This document shows, in pieces, positions 50,260 through 59,632 of a stretch of 64,000 nt of DNA. The position numbers and the translations under genes are program-made. The DNA is taken from positions 1 through 64,000 of the forward strand of contig JACRHT010000012.1 of the NCBI GenBank assembly GCA_016217545.1. The letters are read 5' to 3'. Origin of the DNA: Opitutia bacterium (GTDB lineage Bacteria; Verrucomicrobiota; Verrucomicrobiia; Opitutales; Opitutaceae). Under the pieces are notes generated by a model, which was not told where the DNA came from, ran no database searches, and worked only from the letters and a program-made list of their open reading frames with translations. The first letter of the stretch is position 1. Every line of letters begins with the position of its first letter.

Positions 50260-51195
50260 CTACTTGGTTTGTGCCAGCGTGGCCATGATGGCCTTCTGCA
50301 TGTGGAGGCGATTCTCGGCTTGGTCGAAAATGACCGAGGCCGAGCTATCGAGGATTTCCTGCGTGACCTCCTGTCCGGCGTGGGCCGGAAGGCAGTGCAT
50401 GAAGAGCGCGCCGGGTTTCGCCGCCGCCATCAAGTCGCGCGTGACGGCAAACGGCGTCATCACGCGGATGCGTTCGGCGGTTTCCTCCTCCTTGCCCATG
50501 CTGACCCACACGTCGGTGTAGACGACATCGGCGTCCTTCACGGCCGCGTAGGCATCGGTGGTGAACTCGTAGCCGTTGGCGAAACCTTCCCTGGCGAGCA
50601 GTCGGTTGAACTCGGGCGCCGCGTCGAAGCCGGCCGGGCCTGCGAGCGAGATCTTCATGCCGGCGAGGTTCGCGCCCATGATCCACGAGTTCGCGACGTT
50701 GCAGCCGCGATCGCCGACGAACGCGATCTTGCGCCCACGCAACGCTTCGAGCGGATCGCCGCCTTTGCTCCAGCGTTCGCTTAACGTGAACAGATCCGCG
50801 AAAATCTGGCAGGGATGCAGCAGATCGGTCAGCGCATTGATGACCGGGATCGTGCCCTCGGTGGCGAGTTCCTCCACCTCGGCCTGTTCAAAGGTGCGGA
50901 CGACGAGGCCGTGGACGAAGCGCGAGAGGACCTTCGCGGTGTCCGCGACCGTCTCGCCGCGGCCGAGCTGGATGTCATTGCGGTTGAGGAAGAGCGGATT
51001 GCCGCCGAGCTCGTGGATGCCGACCTCGAAGGAGACGCGCGTGCGCGTGCTGCTCTTCGAAAAAATCATCGCCCACGTCTGGCCGGCGAGCGGCTTCTCG
51101 TGCGAGCCCCGGTCGCGCTTGAGACGCGCCGCCAGACCGAAAATCTGGGCGATTTCGGAGCGGGTGAAGTCGGTCTCTTTGAGAAAGTGCCTCAT
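50260..51195 (-). CDS. argF: Ornithine carbamoyltransferase
   Basis: A 311-aa enzyme that carbamoylates ornithine to citrulline. The carbamoyl-phosphate site is SSTRTRVSFE, the middle of the chain has HPCQIFADLFTL (here LLHPCQIFADLFTL), and the ornithine/SMG loop is DVWVSMGKEEE. The catalytic Cys segment is FMHCLPAHAGQEVT. Length and motifs are those of the anabolic enzyme. It is the last gene of the minus-strand argB-argD-argF run, 91 bp after argD, and its stop is close to a REPIN that separates it from the convergent pseudopilin gene. Confidence 0.97.
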   Translation of the reverse strand: MRHFLKETDFTRSEIAQIFGLAARLKRDRGSHEKPLAGQTWAMIFSKSSTRTRVSFEVGIHELGGNPLFLNRNDIQLGRGETVADTAKVLSRFVHGLVVRTFEQAEVEELATEGTIPVINALTDLLHPCQIFADLFTLSERWSKGGDPLEALRGRKIAFVGDRGCNVANSWIMGANLAGMKISLAGPAGFDAAPEFNRLLAREGFANGYEFTTDAYAAVKDADVVYTDVWVSMGKEEETAERIRVMTPFAVTRDLMAAAKPGALFMHCLPAHAGQEVTQEILDSSASVIFDQAENRLHMQKAIMATLAQTK

Positions 51196-51286
51196 GGGAA
51201 ACCGGGGAAATTAGGATTCGGCACCTCGCCCGGCGAGAGCGAATTCTGGCCTAAATCCGGACTTTCCCCGCGAGCGATCGCGACGC

Positions 51287-52507
51287 TCAACCCGCTTTTT
51301 TCACCAGCGCGCCACGGATGATGTCGGTCGCGAGCGTGAGGTGCTCGGCAGTCGCAATGAGCGGCGGGAGCAGGCGGATCGTGTTCAGACCCGCGATCGG
51401 GCAAAGCAGGCCGCCGTCGCGCAGGAGCGGGAGGTAAGGCGCGGGATCTCCGGTGAGGCGCAAGCCGAGCATGTAGCCGCGGCCGCTGACGCCGAGGACC
51501 TGCTGCGGAAATTCGACGGCGAGCTGCTCGAGCTGGGCTTTCCACGCCGCACCGTTGGCGGCGACTTTGGCGATCAGGTTTTCGCGTTCGAGCACTTCGA
51601 AAACCGCGAGCGACGCAGCGCAGGCGAGCGGCGAACCGCCGAACGTCGTGCCGTGCGAACCGGGCGTGAAGAGCTCGGCATGTTTCTCCGCGGCCCAGAT
51701 CGCGCCCATCGGGTAGCCGTTGGCGATGCCCTTGGCCATGCCGATGACGTCGGCGCGGACGCCGGAATGTTGAAATGCGTAGAAGGCGCCGGTGCGCCCG
51801 AAGCCGCACTGCACCTCGTCGAGCATGAGGAGCACGTTGTGCTTGTCGCAGAGCTGGCGCAGGCCCCAGAGGAACTCGTCGGTGCACATCGTGACGCCGC
51901 CCTCGCCTTGCACCGTTTCGATCATGATCGCGGCCGTCTGATCGTCGATCAGGTCGGCGAAGCTTTGCACATTGTTGATCTCGCCGGCGGCGAAGCCGGG
52001 CACGAGCGGGCGGAATCCTTTTTGGATCTTCTCCTGCGGCGTCGCGCTCATGCCGCCGTAGGTGCGGCCGTGGAACGCGTTCTTCGCGACGAGAATCTTG
52101 TAGCACTTGCCCTCTTCGCCGGACTTCCGGATGCCGTGGAGGCGAGAGAGCTTGATCATCGCCTCGTTGGCCTCGGTGCCGGAGTTGCAGAGGTAGACGC
52201 GGCCCGGACCGGCTTGCTGAACAATGCGGCGCGCGAGTTCGCCGTAGTTCGGGTTGCGGTAGAGGTTCGAGCAGTGGATGAGTTCGCCGGCCTGGCGGCG
52301 GATGGCCTCGACCCAGACAGGATGGCAGTGGCCGAGCGCGTTGACGGCGATGCCCGAGGCGAAATCGAGATACTTCTTGCCGGTGTCGTCCCACGCCCAG
52401 ACGCCCTCTCCTCGCACGAGCGTGAGCGGGGACTTGGCGTAGTTTTTCATCACATACGCGTCGTAAAGCTCAGCGGCGTTGGTGCGGACGATGGAGGGCT
52501 GGTTCAT
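51287..52507 (-). CDS. argD: Acetylornithine aminotransferase
   Basis: A 406-aa class III PLP-dependent transaminase that converts N-acetylglutamate semialdehyde to N-acetylornithine. Family stretches are YLDFASGIAVNALGHCHP, YLCNSGTEANEAMIKLSR, KNAFHGRTYGGMSATPQEK, LMLDEVQCGFGRTGAFYAFQ and the PLP-Lys region GMAKGIANGYPMGAIWA. The start at 52507 fits the family; a longer frame reaches into argB. Placement between argB and argF supports the arginine assignment over a general omega-aminotransferase. The same enzyme often also serves in lysine synthesis. Confidence 0.95.
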   Translation of the reverse strand: MNQPSIVRTNAAELYDAYVMKNYAKSPLTLVRGEGVWAWDDTGKKYLDFASGIAVNALGHCHPVWVEAIRRQAGELIHCSNLYRNPNYGELARRIVQQAGPGRVYLCNSGTEANEAMIKLSRLHGIRKSGEEGKCYKILVAKNAFHGRTYGGMSATPQEKIQKGFRPLVPGFAAGEINNVQSFADLIDDQTAAIMIETVQGEGGVTMCTDEFLWGLRQLCDKHNVLLMLDEVQCGFGRTGAFYAFQHSGVRADVIGMAKGIANGYPMGAIWAAEKHAELFTPGSHGTTFGGSPLACAASLAVFEVLERENLIAKVAANGAAWKAQLEQLAVEFPQQVLGVSGRGYMLGLRLTGDPAPYLPLLRDGGLLCPIAGLNTIRLLPPLIATAEHLTLATDIIRGALVKKAG

Positions 52508-52569
52508 GAGAAAACGAAATTCAGGCGAGCGCGCGCGGCGGCGCACTCCCAAAATCGGGCCCGACCGTA

Positions 52570-53451
52570 TCAGCCGTGCACAATTTCCGTGCCCACGCCC
52601 TTGTCGGTGAAGATTTCGAGCAAGAGGCTGTGCGGCATGCGACCGTCGACGAAGTGGACGCGTTGCACGCCTTCCTGGAGCGCGCGGACGGCGCTGGCGA
52701 CTTTCGGGCGCATGCCCTTGTCGATGACGCCCTTCTTTTTCAGGCCGTCGACGTCGCTGACTTTCAGCGTGGAGATGAGCGACGCGGGATTCTTCGGGTC
52801 GGAAAGCAGGCCGGGCACGTCGCTCATGTAGACGAGGCGGCGGGCGCGGAGCGCGGAGGCCACGCGGCCGGCGGCGGTGTCGGCGTTGATGTTGTAGGGC
52901 TTGCCGTCGAGGCCTTCGGCGACCGGGGAGATGATCGGCATGAAGCCGTCGGCGATCTCCTTTTTCACGAGCTTCACCTTCACTTCGGTGACGTCGCCAA
53001 CGTAGCCGAGATCGCAGGGATTGCCGTCGTCGTCGACCGTGAGCTTCTGGCAAACAAGGACGCTGTCGCCGGGCAGGCCCTTCGGGCGGGCCTTCACGGT
53101 GACGAGCGTGTCGCAGACGTCCTTGTTCACGATCTCGTCGAGGGTCTTCTTGACGATGGCGATCGTGGCTTCGTCGGTGACGCGGAGGCCGTTGATGAAA
53201 TTCGCCTTCAGGCCGGAGGCGTCCATGGCCTTCGAGATGGCTTTGCCGCCGCCGTGCACGACGACGACGTTGATGCCGACCGCCGCGAGGAACGCGAGAT
53301 CACCGGCGACGCGGAGTCGCACGGTCGGGTCCGGATCGTCCATGAAGCTGCCGCCGTATTTGACGACGAACGTCGAGCCGCGGAAATCCTGGATGTAAGG
53401 CAGCGCCTCAAGGAGGACGCGGGCCTTGGCGATGTATGCTTGAACGTCCAT
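52570..53451 (-). CDS. argB: Acetylglutamate kinase
   Basis: A 293-aa enzyme that phosphorylates N-acetylglutamate. It has the amino-acid-kinase motifs [11 protein letters not shown] (phosphate binding), [12 protein letters not shown], and [19 protein letters not shown], then [11 protein letters not shown]. The length and the N-terminal extension ([20 protein letters not shown]) match the arginine-sensitive, hexameric class, in which such a helix mediates feedback inhibition; this is an inference from family knowledge. It lies between the ornithine decarboxylase gene (28 bp upstream) and argD (62 bp downstream). Confidence 0.96.
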   Translation of the reverse strand: MDVQAYIAKARVLLEALPYIQDFRGSTFVVKYGGSFMDDPDPTVRLRVAGDLAFLAAVGINVVVVHGGGKAISKAMDASGLKANFINGLRVTDEATIAIVKKTLDEIVNKDVCDTLVTVKARPKGLPGDSVLVCQKLTVDDDGNPCDLGYVGDVTEVKVKLVKKEIADGFMPIISPVAEGLDGKPYNINADTAAGRVASALRARRLVYMSDVPGLLSDPKNPASLISTLKVSDVDGLKKKGVIDKGMRPKVASAVRALQEGVQRVHFVDGRMPHSLLLEIFTDKGVGTEIVHG

Positions 53452-53479
53452 CGAAAGCGGGGCGCCGGCGACGCGGGCG

Positions 53480-54619
53480 TCAGAGATTCTCGTGCACGAC
53501 CTTCGCGGGCGGCATGCCGTTGAAGTAGGTCGCGCTCGCGTGGCTGTAGGCGCCGATGTTGACGCTGTAGACGAGATCGCCGCGCTCGAGGTCGGGCAGA
53601 TTCTCGGCCATCGAGACGACATCGAGCGCGTCGCAGGTCGGGCCGAAGACGGCGCTGAGCGAAGTCGGGCCTTTCTTGAAGGCCTTCACGGGATACTTGC
53701 AGTGGTCGAAGATGACGCCCGAGTAAGTGTGATAGACGCCGTCGTTGATGTAGTAGCTCGTCTTGCCGTCGCGCACGGCCTTGCCGATGACGGAGGCGAC
53801 CGACGTGCCGGAGACGGCGGCCAGGAAGCGGCCGGGCTCGGCGAGGACTTGGATGTCCTTCGGGAAGAGGCGCTCGAGTTCGGTGTTGATGACCTTCGCC
53901 AACTCGGGGAACGGGCGGACGGACTCGTCGTAGGGCGCGGGGAAACCGCCGCCGATATCGATGAGGTTCATCTTCGCGTAGCCGCGTTCGCGGGCTTCCT
54001 GGAAGATGTTCGCCGTGAGCTGGAGCGCCTGGACGTAGTTCTCGAAATTGGTCGTCTGGCTGCCGACGTGGAAGCTGATGCCTTCGACGGTGAGGCCGAC
54101 GCGGTCGGCTTCGAGGATGAGGTCGACGGCTTCACCAGGATGCGCGCCGAATTTCGAGGAGAGTTCGACCATGGCGCCGGTGTTCGGGACCTTCAGGCGA
54201 AGGGCGAGGCCGGCGTTGGGCGCGTGCTTCTTGATCTTGTGGATCTCTTCGCGGTTATCGAAGGTGACGAGCGGCTTGTATTTGTTGAGCTGCTCGAGCG
54301 TGTCGGTCGGCTTCGTCGGATTGGCGTAGATGATCTTGTCCCAGATCCACTGCTGGCGCTGCTTCGCCGGCATCTTTTTGATGTTCTGGTAGACGATCAT
54401 GAACTCCGGCATCGAGGCGACGTCGAAGCTCGCGCCCTCTTCGAAGAGGGTGCGAACGATCATCGGATCCGGGTTCGCCTTTACGGCGTAGTAGACCTGC
54501 ACGCGCGGCAGGTGCTTGCGAAACTCCCGGTAGGCTTTGCGGAGGGCATCGTGGTCGATGATGAACAGCGGAGTGCCGTGCTGCTTGGCCAGTTTTTGGA
54601 GCCGGGAGTTCGTGATCAT
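53480..54619 (-). CDS. Ornithine/lysine decarboxylase, alanine-racemase fold
   Basis: A 379-aa fold-III PLP decarboxylase. The PLP lysine is in [11 protein letters not shown], followed by [44 protein letters not shown], and the active-site Cys segment FGPTCDALD, which is characteristic of eukaryotic-type and bacterial ornithine (or bifunctional lysine/ornithine) decarboxylases rather than diaminopimelate or arginine decarboxylases. It makes putrescine from ornithine. It starts 19 bp after the homospermidine synthase gene and is followed by argB after 28 bp, so synthesis and use of putrescine and of ornithine appear to be co-transcribed. Confidence 0.9.
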   Translation of the reverse strand: MITNSRLQKLAKQHGTPLFIIDHDALRKAYREFRKHLPRVQVYYAVKANPDPMIVRTLFEEGASFDVASMPEFMIVYQNIKKMPAKQRQQWIWDKIIYANPTKPTDTLEQLNKYKPLVTFDNREEIHKIKKHAPNAGLALRLKVPNTGAMVELSSKFGAHPGEAVDLILEADRVGLTVEGISFHVGSQTTNFENYVQALQLTANIFQEARERGYAKMNLIDIGGGFPAPYDESVRPFPELAKVINTELERLFPKDIQVLAEPGRFLAAVSGTSVASVIGKAVRDGKTSYYINDGVYHTYSGVIFDHCKYPVKAFKKGPTSLSAVFGPTCDALDVVSMAENLPDLERGDLVYSVNIGAYSHASATYFNGMPPAKVVHENL

Positions 54620-54638
54620 GGCGGCGTGGAACTCGTCG

Positions 54639-56090
54639 TTAGCCAGCGTCGGTGACGAGGAAGTTCTTGAACTGCCACGGATCCTTCGTGTCGAGGTCGG
54701 GCTTGTTGTATTTGGCGAACGTGGTGTCGCGGCCCTTGAGCGGAGTCCAGTCGTAGGCTTGGGAGATCCACTTGCCGAGGTAGGGCTTCGAGATCTTGAG
54801 GACGTAGTCGTGCGGCATCTGGTCGGGGACGACGACGCCTTCGTCGGGGTTCTCGATCATCCACATCGTCGCGGCGACGACAGAGATGGCGACCTGCATG
54901 GTGGTGGCGTTCTGGTGCGGGACCAGGCGGCGAGACTCCTGAATGCTGAGGTCGGAACCAACCCACCAGGAGTTGTATTCGTGGCCCATGATGAGCGCGC
55001 CGAGCACGTCCGCACCGTCCGTGATCTCGTCGTTCATGATGCGCTGATTTTCGTTCAGCTTGTAGTTGTAGCCGCGCATCTCGTTCAGCGAAGCGATGGC
55101 TTCGTCGCACGGGCAGTAGGCGTAGTGCATCGTCGGGCGGTAGACGGCCTTGCCGTTCTTCCAGACGGTGAGCGCGTCGGAGATGGTGAAGGCTTCGCCG
55201 TGACGGACGACCATGCCGAGGGTGGTCCAGTTCGGCACGAAGGAGCGGACCCAGACGTTGATGCCCATCTGCGCGAGGCAGATTTGGTTCTTCGGGCCTT
55301 CCTTGTGGGTGAAGGCGTGCTTCGGGAGGGTCTTCTCGTGCGTGCCCCAGCCCATCTCGGCGGTGGTGGTGCCTTCTTCGCGGAAGCCTTCGATGGACCA
55401 GGTGTTGACGAACTCGTCGACCTGCTTCGGCTTGTCGGTGATCTGCGTGTCGCGCTCGGAGCAGTGGATGACCTTCACCCCGAGTTCCTGGGCGAGCTCA
55501 TTGAAGGTGCCGGCCGCGATGAGCGCGGCGATCTTCTCCGCGCGCTTGCCCTTGGCTTTGCCGTCGGCGATGAGCTTGTTGCCGATGTCGATGAGGCCCT
55601 GCTTGACGAAGTGCGAGATGAGGCCGGGGTTGGCGCCGTGCTCGATGACGGCGGTCGGGCCCTTCTCCTTCCACTTCTTGGTCATGCGGCGCAGATTCAT
55701 GTGGCGCCAGTAAAGGGTCTTCTCGGTCGGGTGGCTGCCGGACTTGTAGGGGTCCCAGAGCTCGGTCGAGGTGTTGATGTAGCGCACGCCGTTGTCGTGG
55801 CACCACTGGAGAATTTCGCAGGCGTCGATGTTCCACGCGAGGTCGATGACGATGTCGCCGGCGCTGACGTATTTCGCGAGGATCGTCGCCATGTTCTCTT
55901 CGGTCACGCGGTCGTTGACGTAGCGGACGCCCTTCTTGATCCACTTCGCCAGCTTCTCCTTCTTGTCCACGAAATCCATCACAGTGACGTTTTTCGCGGG
56001 CACCTTGAGGTGCTTGAAGAGGATCGGCAGCGTGCACTCGGCGACTGCGCCGTAACCGACGAAGAGGATCTTGTTGTTGAATTGAATCAT
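54639..56090 (-). CDS. hss: Homospermidine synthase
   Basis: A 483-aa NAD-dependent enzyme of the bacterial homospermidine synthase family, which couples two putrescines (or putrescine and spermidine) to homospermidine. The Rossmann start is ILFVGYGAVAECTLPIL. Other conserved stretches are VIDLAWNIDACEILQWCHDN, YINTSTELWDPYKSG, IEHGANPGLISHFVKQGL, and a C-terminal MGHEYNSWWVGSDLSIQESR. The length is close to the characterised enzymes (about 470-480 aa). The adjacent ornithine decarboxylase supplies putrescine, which supports the call. The related saccharopine/carboxynorspermidine dehydrogenases are shorter. Confidence 0.92.
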   Translation of the reverse strand: MIQFNNKILFVGYGAVAECTLPILFKHLKVPAKNVTVMDFVDKKEKLAKWIKKGVRYVNDRVTEENMATILAKYVSAGDIVIDLAWNIDACEILQWCHDNGVRYINTSTELWDPYKSGSHPTEKTLYWRHMNLRRMTKKWKEKGPTAVIEHGANPGLISHFVKQGLIDIGNKLIADGKAKGKRAEKIAALIAAGTFNELAQELGVKVIHCSERDTQITDKPKQVDEFVNTWSIEGFREEGTTTAEMGWGTHEKTLPKHAFTHKEGPKNQICLAQMGINVWVRSFVPNWTTLGMVVRHGEAFTISDALTVWKNGKAVYRPTMHYAYCPCDEAIASLNEMRGYNYKLNENQRIMNDEITDGADVLGALIMGHEYNSWWVGSDLSIQESRRLVPHQNATTMQVAISVVAATMWMIENPDEGVVVPDQMPHDYVLKISKPYLGKWISQAYDWTPLKGRDTTFAKYNKPDLDTKDPWQFKNFLVTDAG

Positions 56091-56227
56091 GGTGCTGAGC
56101 GGTGGTTGAAAAAGGGGCAGAAGCGGTGGCGAAGCGGAAAATTCACGCGACGCCGCGCAGGAGGAAAATCAGGGCGACTCTTTTTTTGCGCGCCCGGGAG
56201 TGCAAGTGAATTTGCGTCACGCTTGTG

Positions 56228-56252
56228 CGACGCGCGCGGTGCGCGCGCGTCG
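56228..56252. other. Perfect GC hairpin between argJ and hss
   Basis: CGACGCGCGCG (56228-56238) and CGCGCGCGTCG (56242-56252) form an 11-bp perfect stem around GTG, about 60 bp past the argJ stop. There is no T-run directly after it on the minus strand, so it is not a classical intrinsic terminator; it could slow polymerase or protect the 3' end. The rest of the 223-bp spacer has no gene and should hold the hss promoter. Confidence 0.5.
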
Positions 56253-56313
56253 GAAAATCAGCTGGATCGCCACGCGCCGCGTTGCGGCGCTCGCGATGAC
56301 GATCGCGGCGCGC

Positions 56314-57546
56314 TCACTCGCTCTTGTTGTAGTTCACGTAACCTTCCGTGAGGTCGGTCGCGAGGAGGCGGTAACCGGCTTTGCCGAGGTGCAGGTCGAT
56401 CGTGATGGTGAAGCGGCGGTTCTTCACGATCTCCTTCCACTTCGGTTTCAGCTCGGGGTGCGGCTTGCCGGCGGTCATCGCGGGCGTGTCGTTGTAGCGG
56501 ATGTCGAGCTTGGCCTCGATAAGCTTTGCGCCGGAGTAGCCGGCGGCATCGGCGAGGCGGCCCCAGTTCGGGTCTTCGCCATACCAGGACGATTTCACGA
56601 GGAGGGAATTGCCGATGGCGCGCGCGCACTTCTCGGCGTCCTCGGCGGACGCGGCGCCCTGCACCTTCACTTCGATCACCTTGGTGATCTTCTCGCCGTC
56701 GGAGACGATTTTGTCGGCGAGGATGTCGCAGGCTTTCCAGACGGCTTCGGCGAAGAGGACGCGGAGCTCGCGCGGGCTCTTGTCGCCGACGGAGACGCCG
56801 GAGTGGCCGTTCGCGAGCATGATGACGGTGTCGTTCGTGCTCATGTCGCCATCGACCGTGATGCAGTTGAACGTGCCGTTGATCGCTTCGGTGAGCGTCT
56901 TCTGGAGGAAGCTGCGCGGCACAGAAAAATCCGTCGCGAGGAACGCGAGCATCGTCGCCATGTTCGGCTGGATCATGCCCGCGCCCTTGGCGAAACCGGC
57001 GACGGTGTGCTTCTTGCCGTCGTAGGTGAAAGAGACGGTGACGGTTTTGGCCTTCGTGTCGGAAGTGAGGATCGCGTCGGCGGCTTTTTTGCCGTGCGCG
57101 GGCGTGCGGCCCTTCTCGGTGACGGCGCGCTCGAGGCCTTTGATCACGCGGTCCATCGGCAACGGCTGGCCGATGCGGCCGGTCGAGCAGACGAAGAACG
57201 CGTGCGGCTTTTGGTTGAGCGAGGCGGCGGCGCGCTGCGCCATCGTGTTCGCATCCTTCAGGCCTTCGGGGCCGGTGCACGCGTTGGCGTTGCCGGAGTT
57301 GGCAATGAAGCCGTGGAACGGGCCGCCTTCCTCGAGATTCTTCTGGCACAACAGCACCGGAGCGGCCTTGACGGCGTTCTTCGTGAACGTGCCGGCGGCA
57401 GTGCATGGGCGCAGCGAGTAAACGAGCGCGAGATCGAGTCGCTTGAGGTCATTTTTTTGGCGGATGTCGCATGCGACGCCCGCCGCCTCAAATCCGGGAA
57501 CGTCCGTGATACCTGCACTATCCGGCGTAACGGTGAGTTGGGTCAT
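56314..57546 (-). CDS. argJ: Glutamate N-acetyltransferase / ornithine acetyltransferase
   Basis: A 410-aa self-cleaving Ntn-type enzyme that moves the acetyl group from acetylornithine to glutamate, making the pathway cyclic. The N-terminal part has FIANSGNANACTGPEG. The cleavage site is in GAGMIQPNMATMLAFLATD, where Thr of AT becomes the nucleophile of the beta chain. TFNCITVDGDMSTNDTVIML and SSWYGEDPNWGRLADAAGYS are further family blocks. The C-terminus ends YVNYNKSE as in the family. It follows argC after 16 bp. Because ArgJ recycles acetyl groups, a separate argE-type deacetylase may not be needed. Confidence 0.96.
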   Translation of the reverse strand: MTQLTVTPDSAGITDVPGFEAAGVACDIRQKNDLKRLDLALVYSLRPCTAAGTFTKNAVKAAPVLLCQKNLEEGGPFHGFIANSGNANACTGPEGLKDANTMAQRAAASLNQKPHAFFVCSTGRIGQPLPMDRVIKGLERAVTEKGRTPAHGKKAADAILTSDTKAKTVTVSFTYDGKKHTVAGFAKGAGMIQPNMATMLAFLATDFSVPRSFLQKTLTEAINGTFNCITVDGDMSTNDTVIMLANGHSGVSVGDKSPRELRVLFAEAVWKACDILADKIVSDGEKITKVIEVKVQGAASAEDAEKCARAIGNSLLVKSSWYGEDPNWGRLADAAGYSGAKLIEAKLDIRYNDTPAMTAGKPHPELKPKWKEIVKNRRFTITIDLHLGKAGYRLLATDLTEGYVNYNKSE

Positions 57547-57562
57547 TTTTTGTTGTGTGTGC

Positions 57563-58594
57563 TTAAAGCAGTCCGGCGGTTTCGGGGAAACCGAGCCAGA
57601 GATTCATGATTTGCACGGCTTGGCCGCTCGCGCCCTTCACGAGGTTGTCCTCGGCGGAGGTGATCACGAAGTTGCCCGTGCGCGCGTCGTGCACGGCGGA
57701 GATATCCACGCGATTCGTGCCGGTGACGTAGGCTGAGTCGGGCGTCTCGCCCGTCGGCAGAATCGAGACGAACGGCCGGCCCGTGTAGGCGGCGCGCCAC
57801 GCGGCGTAGACGGCGTCGATCGTCGCTCCGGCGACGGCGGGCGCGGTGATCGTGGTGATGATGCCTCGGCGCATCGGCGCGAGGTGCGGGTTGAACTGGA
57901 GCACGACCGGCGCGCCGGCGCGCATCGCGAGCTGTTCCTCGATCTCCGAAAGGTGGCGATGCTTGATGAGGCCGTAGGCCTTGGCGCTCTCGGCGCGCTC
58001 GCAGTAGAGATAGGCTTCCTCGGCTTTTTTGCCTGCGCCGGAGACACCGGAGAAGGAATTAGCGACGATGTGTTCGCGCGAAACGAGCCCGGCGTCGAGC
58101 AACGGCGCGAGCGGGACGATCACGCTCGTGGGATAGCAACCGGGCGCGGCCGCGAGTTTGATCTCCGTCTTCCACTTCGGATCGGTGAGCTCGGGCAGCA
58201 CGTAGCGCGCGTGCGGGAGCAGCTCGGGCGCGTGGTGGTGGCCGTAATATTTTTCGTAGGTCGCGAGGTCGGCCACGCGGAAATCGGCGCTGAGGTCGAT
58301 GACCTTGCGGCCGGCGGGCACGAGCGCCTTGGCGAAGTCCGCCGCGGCGCCGTGGGGCAGCGCGAGGAACCACAGGCCGATGTCGTCGCGCGCTGCGAGT
58401 TCGGCCGCGTCGGAGCCGATGAACTTCAGCGTGTCGGCCGCGGTGCCGCGCAGCGCCGGAATCACGCTCGAGAGCGGCTTGCCCGCGTGTTGGCGTGAGG
58501 TGACCGCCGCCAGAGTGACGTGCGGATGGCCCAGGAGGAGTTTAACGAGAACTTCGCCGGAGTAACCCGACGCGCCGACAATGCCGACTTTCAT
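57563..58594 (-). CDS. argC: N-acetyl-gamma-glutamyl-phosphate reductase
   Basis: A 343-aa NADPH-dependent reductase, third step of arginine synthesis. The Rossmann motif is VGIVGASGYSGEVLVKLLLG, the catalytic Cys is in AAPGCYPTSVIVPLAPLL, and other blocks are VIDLSADFRVADLATYEKYYG and VNSFSGVSGAGKKAEEAYLY-like sequence (here ANSFSGVSGAGKKAEEAYLY). The length is typical of the long ArgC type. It begins about 40 bp after the rpsI terminator and so must have its own promoter; argJ follows after 16 bp. Confidence 0.96.
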   Translation of the reverse strand: MKVGIVGASGYSGEVLVKLLLGHPHVTLAAVTSRQHAGKPLSSVIPALRGTAADTLKFIGSDAAELAARDDIGLWFLALPHGAAADFAKALVPAGRKVIDLSADFRVADLATYEKYYGHHHAPELLPHARYVLPELTDPKWKTEIKLAAAPGCYPTSVIVPLAPLLDAGLVSREHIVANSFSGVSGAGKKAEEAYLYCERAESAKAYGLIKHRHLSEIEEQLAMRAGAPVVLQFNPHLAPMRRGIITTITAPAVAGATIDAVYAAWRAAYTGRPFVSILPTGETPDSAYVTGTNRVDISAVHDARTGNFVITSAEDNLVKGASGQAVQIMNLWLGFPETAGLL

Positions 58595-58635
58595 CTAATT
58601 GAAGGGGGACTAAATGGGAACGTGAGGGATGTTCG

Positions 58636-58668
58636 CAAATAAAAACGGGGTGCTTTCGGCACCCCGTT
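58636..58668 (-). terminator. Intrinsic terminator of rplM-rpsI
   Basis: On the minus strand AACGGGGTGC and GCACCCCGTT (complements of 58659-58668 and 58644-58653) form a perfect 10-bp stem with a 5-nt loop, followed by TTTATTTG. It lies about 30 bp past the rpsI stop. Confidence 0.9.
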
Positions 58669-58697
58669 CGTGAATGAAAACCTGCTTCGACCAGCGA

Positions 58698-59096
58698 TTA
58701 GCGCTTCGAGAACTGGAAGCGCTTGCGGGCGCCCGGCTGGCCGGCCTTCTTGCGCTCTTTTTCGCGCGGGTCACGGGTGAGGTGACCGGCCTTCTTGAGC
58801 GTGACGCGGAGCTCGGAGTTGAACTTCAGAAGCGCGCGGGCGATGCCGTGCGCAACCGCACCTGCTTGGGCGCTGATGCCGCCGCCAGCGATGTTGGCGA
58901 CGACGTCGAACTTGTCCTTCACGTCGGCGGTCGCGAGCGGACCAGCGGCGCGGCGGGCGAAGTTGTCGTGCTTGAAATAGGCGTCGAAGTCGCGGCCGTT
59001 GGCCGAGAGCTTGCCGGAGCCGGCAACGAGGCGCACGCGGGCGGTGGAGGTCTTGCGACGGCCGGTGCCGATGAAAACGGTGGAGTCAGCGCTCAT
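58698..59096 (-). CDS. rpsI: 30S ribosomal protein S9 (uS9)
   Basis: A 132-aa small-subunit protein. It has the start of the domain [19 protein letters not shown], then [20 protein letters not shown], and the invariant C-terminus KRFQFSKR that reaches the P-site tRNA. It starts 8 bp after rplM, the widely conserved pairing of L13 and S9. A terminator follows. Confidence 0.97.
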   Translation of the reverse strand: MSADSTVFIGTGRRKTSTARVRLVAGSGKLSANGRDFDAYFKHDNFARRAAGPLATADVKDKFDVVANIAGGGISAQAGAVAHGIARALLKFNSELRVTLKKAGHLTRDPREKERKKAGQPGARKRFQFSKR

Positions 59097-59104
59097 GGAT
59101 CAGA

Positions 59105-59527
59105 TCAAAGCTTGATGGGGTTCTGCGCAGTGTGGGGGTGCTCGGCGCCCGGGAACACGCGGAGCTTGGTCAGCATCTTCGCGGCGATGCGGTTCTTCGG
59201 GAGCATGCCCTTGACGGCCTGCATGATGATGAAATCGGGCTTCTTGACGCGGACGTCGGTGAGCTTGCGGTATTTCTCGCCGCCGACGAAGCCGGAGAAC
59301 GACATATACTCGGTCACTTCTTCCTTCTTACCGGTGAGGACGACCTTGCTCGCGTTGATGACGATGACGAAGTCGCCGGTATCGACGTGCGGGGTGTAAG
59401 TGGCCTTGTTGCGACCACGGATGATGTTGGCGACTTTAACTGCGAGACGGCCAAGAACCTGCCCCTCGGCATCGATCAGATACCACTTGGGCTGGACTGT
59501 CTCTTTTTTGGCCAGATAGGTTTTCAT
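59105..59527 (-). CDS. rplM: 50S ribosomal protein L13 (uL13)
   Basis: A 140-aa large-subunit protein with the family blocks WYLIDAEGQVLGRLAVKVAN, HVDTGDFVIVINASKVVLTG, and MLPKNRIAAKMLTKLRVFPG with HPHTAQNP at the end. The start at 59527 gives the normal length; an upstream in-frame ATG at 59578 adds a non-conserved leader. A TTGACA hexamer on the minus strand (59566-59571) may be the -35 box of the rplM-rpsI promoter, but no good -10 is visible. Confidence 0.97.
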   Translation of the reverse strand: MKTYLAKKETVQPKWYLIDAEGQVLGRLAVKVANIIRGRNKATYTPHVDTGDFVIVINASKVVLTGKKEEVTEYMSFSGFVGGEKYRKLTDVRVKKPDFIIMQAVKGMLPKNRIAAKMLTKLRVFPGAEHPHTAQNPIKL

Positions 59528-59632
59528 TGCGGAAAGAGGCCCAAGGGAAAGATTCCGCCCTACCCTGTCAACACCCAAGCTTTCACATTTTCGGCGCGAG
59601 GCAGCGCGAAACGGGTTTTAGGGTCTAATCGC

